Source of the DNA: Achatina immaculata
Lineage: Eukaryota > Mollusca > Gastropoda > Stylommatophora > Achatinidae
DNA: 64,000 nucleotides
NCBI GenBank assembly: GCA_009760885.1
Contig: CM019701.1
Span: 32,688,697 to 32,752,696, forward strand
Direction: 5' to 3'
Shown here: one piece after another, positions 57,959 through 64,000 of the stretch
How positions within the stretch are numbered: position 1 is the first letter of the stretch
Layout: each line of letters opens with the position of its first letter
Position numbers and translations under genes: made by a program
Notes under the pieces: model-generated
The model's input: the letters and a program-made list of their open reading frames with translations, nothing else
What the model was told of the DNA's origin: nothing
Databases searched by the model: none

Positions 57959-57995
<37 letters not shown>

Positions 57996-59330
57996 CAGAA
58001 TGTGGAACTGAAGAATTACTTTTTTCACTGTAAATATTCCTTTAACTAAAGCACATGAAAGTTTTGTTTGTTTCATTTTTTAAAAAAGTCCTCGCATTCC
58101 ACCCAAACAATGAAGGCTTGACCTATCAGCCACCTGCACACTTTGACAAACAGCGCTTCCAAGGGGAATATTGACAAATAAGGTTAATAATCTTCACCTG
58201 ACCTCAGTCACTGCATTTCCATGTTTCTATCGCAGCATTTTTATATTCATGAAGTTAACATTTTCATATACTGTCATATCATTTTCAGAATCTTGTCACA
58301 GAGTTTTCATATTCCTGTTACAGCATTTTCATATCTGTGTAATAGAATTTTCATATTTCTGTCGGCATCTAGACAAAATTTAAATTGTTTTAGACCTGTA
58401 CACTTGGTTACGTCTCTAAGCTCTCAACATCAGCAGTAAAAAGGGGCACGGCTGTTTTTGCATTTTACCATAATATAAGAAGGCATGTTGCTGTGTTGAC
58501 GAGTACCAGTTTTACTGCTACAGTTATTTTTCATGCATGGTGTTTTATTAACTAGGGCAGAATTCATGCGTTTTAATAGAATATTGCTAGCAAAAAACAT
58601 AAAAGACCAGAATTAGACAGACCTTTCAAGGAACTTATGAAAACTACGATGCTCTGTGGCACAGAGACATGGAAAATGACTAAGGCAACACAACAAATGT
58701 TGCAGATATTTGTGAACATTTGTAATCCTTAAGATTAAACAGCAGGAAAACATCAGAAGTGAGAAGATTTAGTGACAAAAAAAAAAAAGAGAGAACCGAT
58801 CATTGTACAGCTAGAAAATGGAGGTGGATTGGACACCGACTGAAAAAGCAGAGAGACAGCATAGAAGTCTTATGACATGGAACCCCACCAAGGGAAGGCT
58901 GAAGAATATACGAAGAAGGGATATAATTAAAGTTCTAAGATTCACGTGGAGAACAATGGCAAAGATAGAAATGACTGAAAAGCATTTGTGGATTATGCTC
59001 CAGAAGAGAGACTACGAGCTTTGAATGTAGCAAACCTGAACTGACACCTGCGATCTTGTTATTCTTATACACTCTGTACATTTTGCAGAGCCGGCTGGTT
59101 TGAAGGTATAGATTGGCGCATTTTATTCTATGACGAAGACTGCTGAGGAAATATCAATTACTGGAAAGGTTCCATCCCATATTCTTGTGTATGCTGGATG
59201 AAGTTTTAGGAGTCAAGGTAGTATGTCTTTAGTGAATGAAAAAGTCACCATTTCAAGTCCTAGTGCTTTCAGAATAGCAAGTCATATAGTCTATGGACTC
59301 TGCAAATCAGCTTCATCTCTCTCTCCCTTT

Positions 59331-59367
<37 letters not shown>

Positions 59368-62300
59368 GATAACTGTGCTAATTTTCGCTGTTTCAACAGA
59401 GACATGCGCAACGGTGTGTTATCGTGAGTTTAATCTTTCCTATTAATTTGTCTTTTCATCTGCGCTTTGACCTGTTTCAGCACGCTGTTTACCATGTTCA
59501 GCCCGCCGAGACATTCATAACAGTCGTGTGAACAACCATAGCTCTTTTGCTGATAGAACAATGATTTCTTGTTTGTTCTACGCCCTCGTAGCATGTGTAT
59601 TCTCTGTGTATTACTAGAATAAGGTTGTCCAACTTCAAAGGGCCTGAGGGCTACAACTGTATCCTAGAGTTTAGTGGCGGGCCGCATCTCTAAATCAGCC
59701 AGTTTTTGTGAATTATCGAACACTTCGGGGAATTTTACTCTTGACTGCACAGCTCTTGATTTCTTTCTTTTGCAACATAAAACTAAATCATCAGCGTTTT
59801 TTTTTCCCTAAGAATGTTAATTTTAACCAAATAAGCTACATTTTCATAACAATCTCATGGGCCACTAAGGAAGGTCCCGCTAGCTAGCCCCCATTTGGAC
59901 AGCCATGTACTAGAATATACCTTTTCGTTAAATAAATTATGTGAATTCTCTAACGGCGTGGAGATATTTCATCTTAAAAGATACATCACCGATGCTTCCA
60001 GCAGAATCTTGTATACAAAAGGAGCCTCTTTTCATTTAGTCTTGTGTTCAGGAGACTGACTTTTACGTTACAAATCATGCTCTTTCTTCATATACGGACA
60101 ACCATGTACACAGTGTACCTTGGTGAGTGTTTTATTTCACAGACATACTTTTTAGCTACTTCAGAGCTAGTTTCCTCAACAAAAGCGTGCCAGGTACAAA
60201 GTTCTACAAATGAATTGACTAGGGCCAATCGATAGCGGGCTTTAACCCCAACATTCTCCTTGAGAGTACAGCTCGCTATCGATTACATCCTCCTTGCGCC
60301 CTGAGCAGCACTGAAGCATACAAGGTGCAATATTTATTCAGTGGTTTTTTAATCAGAAGGATAAAATGTACTTTTAAAAATCGAAACTTCTCCTTTGCTA
60401 TTGTTGAGTGTTATCAACTACTGGTTCAGCGTTTATGAGAAAATAAAATTATAAATCAATGCTTCCGTTAATATTGTTTTTGTTTTTAAGTAGCTTGAAC
60501 TCCCAGTATGTAGTCTATAATTTAACTGTTTGTCCGCAAACTATAAGCGTATTAATTAATAGCAGACAAAGACCGGATAAAAAGACGAATAACCCGGGTA
60601 ATGACGTATAAATATTGAATCAAAAAGCCCACCTCAGCGCAGGCCAGTCTACAAAATGACAGCTCTAAAAATTCCATTTCTACATTCTGTCTACTGCAGC
60701 TCACGTGACCACGCAGGACAGCTAATATCGAAGTTACACATCTGTCACTGGACGGCCCTCAGAGCCGGGCTGTGATATGTCTGACATGTGTGGCCTCTTT
60801 GTTGCGTGTACAGAAAGCACGTCTGGCAAATCGATTACAAGCTGGTAGCAGCTGGTTCACTACCTCACTTGATTTTTTTCCCCAAAGGTTGTTTTTTTTT
60901 CTTCATTCTTATACAAGTATAGAACAATGCGGTTTTAGCGTGGCTTTACATGCCTTATCATCCCTTAGGCATGTTTTTGTAGTGTTGGCTTCTCTATATT
61001 CGGGTGATATACTACGTTTATTGACCTCCCATAGATCGGCATCGTCTACCAAGAAACTACAATTATTTTACATACTCCACGCAGTGCATTAAGACTACTC
61101 ATTCATGTAATATATGCGGTAATGGCAGACTTCGGCGATCATGTATGGTCTTTTTTCCCCCGCATTAATGGGTCAGCCTGACAAGACGCGCCTGCTATTA
61201 TAGTCCAAGTATAAAACTGAAGACACTACAAATAAACAAGTAGGATTAGGGCCCATTGTGGTCCCTATAGCAATGTTGTTAGTGTGATTAAAATACTCTG
61301 TTGAATTCAGAATTGAGAGCGAGCACCTGGCCTTCAAGTTTAATTGTCTTGTGTCTCGCCTACTTCCTCGTCTATCTTCCAGTAAATGAAGAGACAACCA
61401 AACTTCTTCAGTGGGTCTCGTCGGTGTACTTCGTATGAAAGGATATTGAAACTTTCTCTTATCTCCTCTAGCCACTTCCTCCGTGGCATCTCCCTCTGTT
61501 TCCTACCTTTCTTAGCACTCGTTTTTTTTTTTTCTGTGGTAGCATGGACATTTTACTCGTTTATGGGTGTAAAGTAATACTATAGTTATTGGTATAGAGA
61601 GCTCTCGGGTTTCCAGTTTGACGTGGATCTACTGTCCAGATCATGCAATGAGAAGGTCGGCAAACTAGCATTTAGTTTCCTCAGTCAAGGGTACCCAAAG
61701 AATGGAAAAGCAGGAGACTGCAAGAACCACAGTGGACAGGCTGCGTATTCAGTATGACATCGGGCTGAATAACAAAAATCACACCAGGATGACGATAGAG
61801 TTGGGGGAGAAGAGGGGGAATGGACGTTTTCCCGAACGAAGTGGTTTAGCGCGCGTTACCCACAATCAGTGTGTGGCTGGCTCCATCAGCAGCGCATGCT
61901 TCAATTGTGTGTTGGAACAGAAGGTGGAGCACGTATGGGAATGCCTGGAATGCGGGGACACCAGTCTCTTAATACAGAGTACAGAAACTTAAGTATAGTC
62001 TCTGTTTGTGGCAGAATGAGATTATCATGTATTAGGGAAGAAACAAAGCCTACCAAATAGACTAAGTCAGTTCTCAAGGCAGATGAAAGTGAACAAGCAC
62101 CAAGAAGAAGAAAGTGGCTAGTAGGGAGTTTGCAGGGTTCAGAAATACTAAAATTTCACTTGTGAAGATAGTGAAATGAAGGTAAATCACTACATTAAAA
62201 TTCACTTGTGAAGGTTGTGAAACGAAAGTAAGTCACTACATTTTGAAAAATGGCATCTAGTACATTAAAAAATATGCCAAGCAGAGCATGGGGACTGTGT

Positions 62301-63787
62301 CCAGGGATAGCCTAGGGTTAACAAAATCTGTGAATGTTACCAAGCATGTCAAATGAAGATTTTCTTAAACAGTATTTTCTTTTATGAAGAGAGAAGGCTG
62401 GTGATGCCATAACTTTCTTGTTGATGATTTTCTGGAAAATGTTGATGAAGGCTTATTCATCTTCAGATTTTGTAGCAAGAAAAGCATGAACAGTCTAGAA
62501 AACTTAATATTTAGTTTCCTCAAATGACATGCCAGCAGTGCAATAAATGATAAAATTTTCATCTACATCCAGTTTAATGGCTCTGTCAGTTTGTGATATT
62601 GTCCAGTAAATCTGTCATGAGAGACACTGACAGAAAGAGATAACCACATACATATGCACACTGTTATCTTTCATTCATGCCATTGAATCAAGCAACCTGT
62701 AACCTCCGTGCATCTTCTGTTGCTCTTTTTGTTTGTAGTCATATTATATATCTATTCCTATATTTAATTCAGACAGGACTCAGCCAAGATATTGCACTGA
62801 TGCCAAGCCAGATGACTGGAATGTTTTCACAAAGCCAACAGTTGCTTTAGCTTTTTTTTTTATTTGTTATGTTCCTTTAGATGACAGGAATGTTTTTTAC
62901 AAAACATTTTCATTAGCTTGTGCCTGGTGTCTTTGGTAGCGAGACAACACTGTAAAAAGGTGAAGAATGAGATACACATTGTGTTCAATAAAAACTCCAT
63001 AACAGGTGAAAATCATAAATAAAAGGTTTTTAACAGTTTATGCCCTTGCACAGTTCATTCACAGTCCACAGATATGCACTCAAAACAGTAAATGCCTGAT
63101 TAATTTTAAAAGAGAAACATCTGTCTAGAAACAAGGGACTCCATCCAGAGTACTCTCTGTCTATATGATTCTCAGTGTATTTAGAAAAACAGGTGTCTGC
63201 ATGAAAATCAGCCCCCATAGATGACTGAGCACATTGCTGACAAAATCAAAGAAACAACCAAATTTATGACTGCCAAAAGATGGAATTTCAACTCTATATT
63301 AAAATATCAAAACTTCTACTGAACATTTGTACGTTGGTGGCTTCAGTTCTACTTCTAAGATATGCTAGTGGACTCCTTCTATCAGTATTTCAAAACTTGA
63401 AGATTAGCAGCTGTGTAAACAATAAAATAGCTAGAACATTATGAAATAGTTTATGCCTCCACAGAGGAAATAACTGTTCTTCATGAAAGACAAAACATAA
63501 TCACTCACAGAACCAAAAATCAATTTTTAAAAAACATTTTTCTCTACTAGAACGAAGAAGTGGATAGACTGTGTATGATTCACATCACGGGAACAAAGGG
63601 CAAAGGTTCCACATGTGCTTTCACAGAGTGTATTCTCCGTCAACATGGCTACCGGACAGGTATGTTCACATCACCCCATCTTGTGGAGGTTCGAGAGAGG
63701 ATTCAAATCAATGGGAAGCCACTAAGCAAAGAAAAGTATTGTTATTACTTCTGGAAGGTCTATAATAAACTGAAAGAGACAGAAGAG
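43503..63787 (+). CDS. FPGS: Folylpolyglutamate synthase, copy 2 (spliced, 3' incomplete)
   Basis: Second FPGS gene in the same orientation as copy 1. Exons are 43503-43532, 53514-53651 and 63551-63787: 10 + 46 + 79 codons, all phase 0 with GT-AG borders. The joined product starts MLTDIERSYN, continues EAIETLNTRLLSLRGWHQES and reaches GTKGKGSTCAFTECILRQHG. These align with the human N-terminal YQDAVRMLNTLQ helix, the LARSGLQ helix end and the P-loop. The remaining exons lie beyond the window. The first exon lacks an in-frame upstream Met, so this start would give a cytosolic form. A mitochondrial form would need another exon. The two long introns (~10 kb each) are filled with transposon debris. 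Confidence 0.85.
44300..44500 (-). repeat. Dispersed repeat shared with 1030-1190
   Basis: The minus strand reads VSNFVLRKPAFWKVICVSVL. The region at 1060-1180 reads LLNFVLTKPVFRKVLHAK on the + strand, followed in both by a CCTAxCxCGACCACTG block. Identity unknown. Confidence 0.55.
44640..44877 (-). mobile_element. Retrotransposon RT-A 3' fragment
   Basis: The minus strand has the HIKRHENLEKTVLEG region, the GK(R/K)ERKTKEKM-like basic tract and EAKFRKGHTND at the 3' end. Truncated. Confidence 0.82.
45010..47962 (+). mobile_element. Retrotransposon RT-C, longest copy, with 9-bp target duplication and nested insert
   Basis: The RT fingers/palm read NNKAAGEDEITAEMLTAINI, NWRGVTLLSVLSKVFCKVIL, EEQAGFRKGRSCLHQIFTLR, FIDFEKAFDSIHRESLWRIL and ETGVKQGCVL. 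The frame then shifts (LLFGITIDFIMKKMLQR) and is interrupted at 45702-47118. It resumes with TSIDWVRETQLVDRDFTDDI (catalytic box FTDD, not FADD), then AYLGSYTEHNGDTRKEVRIR and the 3' tail region with TYVGHVMRRN. AGTTTACCG flanks it at 45001-45009 and 47963-47971. Several stops make it inactive, and it lacks the endonuclease (5' truncated). Confidence 0.92.
45702..47118. mobile_element. GC-rich, internally repeated 1.4-kb retroposon-like insert
   Basis: It interrupts RT-C between palm motifs and is flanked by 12-bp repeats differing at one base: AAAACGGGCATT at 45690-45701 and AAAACGAGCATT at 47119-47130. It starts with (CTT)4, so if TPRT-derived it is inserted in minus orientation with a (GAA)n tail. 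It contains three ~88-bp tandem units (GAGTTGGAC starts at 45924, 46012 and 46101), each pairing TTTCTCACC with GGGTGAGAGG. It also has a second repeat (CACCCCTGG at 46304 and 46412, diverged third near 46683) and a duplicated CTCGCCAGCAG-type block. No convincing ORF. Confidence 0.8.
48150..48200 (+). mobile_element. Small RT-A fragment
   Basis: TTTGATGTAAATGCTGTAGA and CTTCAAGTATCATGGACGCA match the ECKCYRRVLQISWTQ-coding region of RT-A. It is cut off by the (TA)n at 48199. Confidence 0.7.
48199..48235 (+). repeat. (TA)n microsatellite at mariner left end
   Basis: About 18 AT dinucleotides immediately before the mariner terminal repeat. A shorter (TA)n follows its right end at 50012-50024. 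Confidence 0.95.
48237..50013 (+). mobile_element. Mariner-family DNA transposon with terminal repeats, interrupted
   Basis: The left terminus has TTCGACAATTAAGTAATGCG and the right, in reverse complement, GTACGACAATTAAGTAATGA, giving ~30-bp imperfect inverted repeats set in TA-rich target sequence. Transposase frames run from about 48440 (IKFCLKLGKSAIETVELMRQ) through VAEDETWIF (first Asp) and LLHDNAPAHLAVVVHEILAP (second Asp). After a frameshift comes PPELSPCDYFQFPKLK (third Asp), with the end near 49458. Frameshifts near 48460 and 49250 and a stop near 49342 make it inactive. An RT-C insertion occupies 49483-49944. Confidence 0.92.
49483..49944 (+). mobile_element. RT-C insertion with inverted 5' segment (twin-priming signature)
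   Basis: 49595-49944 is the RT-C 3' end in sense (MMRRNDQRIPKQVIKWNTTG, ending ATATAAG repeats). 49483-49590 reads in the opposite strand GPKYVTKIVFWNVRRM, the start of an apurinic-type endonuclease (KI-FWNVR-M). ATTTTCAACTG and ATTTTCAATTG flank it at 49472-49482 and 49945-49955. An inverted upstream piece joined to a sense 3' piece inside one target duplication is the classic twin-priming structure. Confidence 0.8.
50029..52060 (-). mobile_element. Retrotransposon RT-B, longest copy
   Basis: The minus strand reads, 5' to 3', INKEIIRKCRKAMEVWLNEQ, then EDEIIDAIKHMKKGKATGPD, FGFVEGKGTHNAIYALRTLT, YKAFDKVKHNEI-type TKAFDKVKHNEIIKMLED, NINNLRYADDTVLIDENQQD, YLGAVITSDGKCRTEIRNRI, ARRMLRIPW-like sequence and RRAGETKNLVKKIRERQCTF. 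Most RT motifs are present, including YADD, but frames shift near 50590, 50875 and 51280. The 3' end is cut at LDSLTG by TA-rich sequence beside the mariner. It contains a mariner scrap at 51490-51562. Confidence 0.9.
51490..51562 (+). mobile_element. 73-bp mariner transposase scrap embedded in RT-B
   Basis: CACCGGCAGTAGTTGTACAG and GAAATTTTGGCCCAAAAACA match the mariner at 49192-49265 (AVVVHEILAPEQLCALSHH region). It lies exactly between the VDRW and DLYGGERSEL coding segments of RT-B, replacing the few codons expected there. Confidence 0.8.
52255..52875 (+). mobile_element. Retrotransposon RT-F 3' fragment with (GAT)n tail
   Basis: Frames read LRIFNTNVKTVLLYGSETQV, FMNYCLRRILNIKWQDKIKE, MSRKWRWIGHSLIKP, NPQGNRKRGRPRLTWRRE and VAYALKGVKGD, ending (GAT)8 at 52849-52872. 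The WIGH...NPQGxRKRGRP signature is common in animal non-LTR ORF2 C-termini. Stops present. Confidence 0.87.
53514..53651 (+). CDS. FPGS: FPGS copy 2, second coding exon
   Basis: 46 codons, phase 0/0, acceptor TTGTGCAG and donor GTAAGA. It encodes EAIETLNTRLLSLRGWHQES, SRLKYEGKMALIIPMINTFI and NRSGLM, matching human DAVRMLNTLQ...LEAMELYLARSGLQ. This is the helical N-terminal segment just before the P-loop exon. No equivalent was found upstream of copy 1 inside the window. Confidence 0.9.
53735..54610 (+). mobile_element. Retrotransposon RT-A copy, interrupted
   Basis: RT-A sequence from GGAGATACAATAAGGGAAAT to GGACATATTAAACGTC, then after the nested insert TTAAACGTCATAAGAATTTA through GKRKRGRPRRRWLQDNVDDL to about 54610. 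Broken frames; the element lies just 3' of the FPGS copy 2 second exon. Confidence 0.88.
54071..54426 (+). mobile_element. RT-B-like element nested in RT-A with 12-bp target duplication
   Basis: Reads MVPWIAKKSKEEVLREAGVK, then RQITAKIRGRQARFVGHFLR and RGKLERIVATGKIDGT, ending in a (GATT/GATC)n tail at about 54388-54420. ATATTAAACGTC flanks it at 54059-54070 and 54427-54438, so host RT-A sequence resumes exactly after it. Related to, but distinct from, RT-B. Confidence 0.93.
55158..55199 (+). repeat. (CT)n microsatellite
   Basis: About 20 CT dinucleotides. Confidence 0.95.
55680..56050 (-). mobile_element. Retrotransposon RT-C 3' fragment
   Basis: The minus strand carries the RT-C end: CLRKILGIKW-like, then an RNDQ/RNNQRIPKQ-like segment and the tail GGAAGGGTGTAAGATATGAG. 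Heavily mutated. Confidence 0.8.
56562..57323 (+). mobile_element. Retrotransposon RT-B 3' half with 12-bp target duplication
   Basis: Reads KKGLTLSIKKTETMVISKKQ, ILKQVQKFRYFGAVITSDGK, RNILCNTSLSMNVRKGILKC and RRMLRIPWIAKITNGECMRR. After a frameshift near 57045 it reads GRRSRGRPREMILDSLTRLY to HGT, stop and (GAT)n. AACAGCATTTAC flanks it at 56550-56561 and 57324-57335. Confidence 0.93.
57679..57994 (+). repeat. Compound trinucleotide array (CTA/CTG/AAT)
   Basis: (CTA)n, (CTG)n and (AAT)n blocks. The motif CTGCTGCTGC...ACTACCAATACTGCTGTTGC occurs twice (about 57743-57800 and 57867-57930), a ~125-bp higher-order duplication. The array ends with (AAT)12 at 57958-57994. It makes long open Ser/Val/Ala/Tyr/Leu frames on both strands that are not genes. 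Intronic in FPGS copy 2. Confidence 0.95.
58205..58365 (+). repeat. Diverged ~30-bp minisatellite
   Basis: Five to six units around TTTTCATATTCCTGTTACAG followed by CATTTTCATAT. The units are poorly conserved. Confidence 0.6.
58620..59030 (+). mobile_element. Retrotransposon RT-F 3' fragment
   Basis: Frames read KTTMLCGTETWKMTKATQQM, an MEVDWTP-region equivalent to KWRWIGH, a decayed NP-QG-RK stretch and FVDYAPEERL. Homologous to 52255-52875 but more decayed. Confidence 0.75.
59313..59367 (+). repeat. (CT)n microsatellite
   Basis: Interrupted CT run. Confidence 0.9.
59620..59907. mobile_element. hAT-like MITE with 8-10-bp target duplication
   Basis: The left end AAGGTTGTCCAAC and the reverse complement of the right end, ATGGCTGTCCAAA, form short terminal inverted repeats. 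An internal GGCGGGCCGCAT resembles the GGGCCGCA block common in hAT/Charlie-type elements. TACTAGAATA flanks it, starting at 59612 and 59908. Noncoding, about 288 bp. Confidence 0.75.
60226..60285. other. Inverted repeat able to form a stem-loop
   Basis: AATCGATAGCG at 60227-60237 is the exact reverse complement of CGCTATCGATT at 60274-60284, with a further GCT/AGC pairing inward after a bulge. The loop is ~36 nt. Function unknown. Confidence 0.6.
60290..61700. other. FPGS copy 2 intron, nothing recognised
   Basis: AT-rich with T-runs near 60890 and 61525. I could not identify any element or ORF with known similarity. Confidence 0.5.
61702..61992 (+). other. Unrecognised 96-codon ORF with two CxxC pairs
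   Basis: Open frame from ATG 61702 to TAA, locally GC-richer than its flanks. The C-terminal part reads SISSACFNCVLEQKVEHVWE then CLECGDTSLL, with CxxC spaced ~14 residues from a second CxxC, which could bind zinc. No recognised family. It lies in the second intron of FPGS copy 2, so it may be a decayed element fragment. Confidence 0.25.
62060..63550 (+). other. FPGS copy 2 intron before the P-loop exon
   Basis: AT-rich. A short duplicated block (AAATTCACTTGTGAAG(A/G)T near 62150 and 62199) is the only repeat seen. No gene recognised. Confidence 0.55.
63551..63787 (+). CDS. FPGS: FPGS copy 2, P-loop exon
   Basis: 79 codons, phase 0/0, acceptor CTACTAG and donor GTAATG. It encodes NEEVDRLCMIHITGTKGKGS, TCAFTECILRQHGYRTGMFT, SPHLVEVRERIQINGKPLSK and YFWKVYNKLKETEE. 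About 50 of 79 residues are identical to the copy 1 exon. At TCAFTECIL this copy is the more human-like of the two. Confidence 0.97.
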
Positions 63788-64000
63788 GTAATGAATTCAA
63801 CATTTGTACTTGAACTGCATTTTCTTTGTAATTAAGTAATGCTTAAGTATATTTTAATGGTCCTTTATTTTTGTAATAAACTACATATTAACTGTCTGTT
63901 TATTAATGTAATGGCAGTGCTGAATTTTATAATAGCTGTAATTATATACAATTTGAACTGATAAGAACAAAAATCAAAAGCAGCAAGTATAATGTCAAAC

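Noticed and set aside
57060..58076. 338-codon minus-strand Ser-rich ORF and companion Val/Ala, Tyr/Cys and Leu ORFs
   Set aside because: Product of the trinucleotide array read in several frames, joined to RT-B antisense sequence.

Overview
This is an AT-rich, intron-rich animal genomic window with no prokaryotic features: no operons, no CRISPR, and genes split by GT-AG introns. The lineage is probably lophotrochozoan, plausibly a gastropod or other mollusc. That is an inference from the folylpolyglutamate synthase sequence, the dense 3'-truncated non-LTR retrotransposon tails, the SINE-like repeats and the mariner elements; nothing in the window proves the species.

The genes are two head-to-tail copies of folylpolyglutamate synthase (FPGS), both on the + strand. 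FPGS copy 1 runs from 2615 to the stop at 21283 in ten recognisable coding exons whose splice phases agree (1920 nt, 639 codons plus stop). Its first exon or exons lie left of the window. FPGS copy 2 starts inside the window: a tiny first coding exon at 43503-43532, a second at 53514-53651 and the P-loop exon at 63551-63787. The rest lies to the right. The shared P-loop exon is about 63% identical at protein level between the copies, so this is an old duplication, not an assembly artefact. Both should encode the enzyme that adds glutamates to folates.

The only other host gene sequence recognised is a processed pseudogene of FAU (ubiquitin-like FUBI fused to ribosomal protein eS30) at 38233-38592. 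It is intronless and has one in-frame stop.

Everything else is repeat and transposon debris. At least seven non-LTR retrotransposon families are present (here RT-A to RT-G), mostly as 5'-truncated 3' ends, several with clean target-site duplications. There are three mariner copies or remnants, a Penelope-like GIY-YIG remnant, hAT-like and pogo-like non-autonomous elements, SINE-like families, and many minisatellites with 23-, 38-, 40-, 43- and 67-bp units.

Layout: 1-2600 upstream intron/intergenic with a retroelement tail; 2615-21283 FPGS copy 1, its introns carrying a 1.2-kb polypyrimidine tract, a 23-bp satellite and retroelements; 21.3-43.2 kb intergenic repeats and the FAU pseudogene; 43.2-44.0 kb the FPGS copy 2 start, inside a 100-bp inverted repeat; 43.5-63.5 kb two ~10-kb introns holding the most elaborate nesting (a 1.4-kb GC-rich structured insert inside RT-C; a twin-primed RT-C insertion inside a mariner; a mariner scrap inside RT-B). 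No novel protein-coding system is evident. The most unusual objects are the 1.4-kb GC-rich retroposon-like insert and the inverted repeat enclosing the start of FPGS copy 2.
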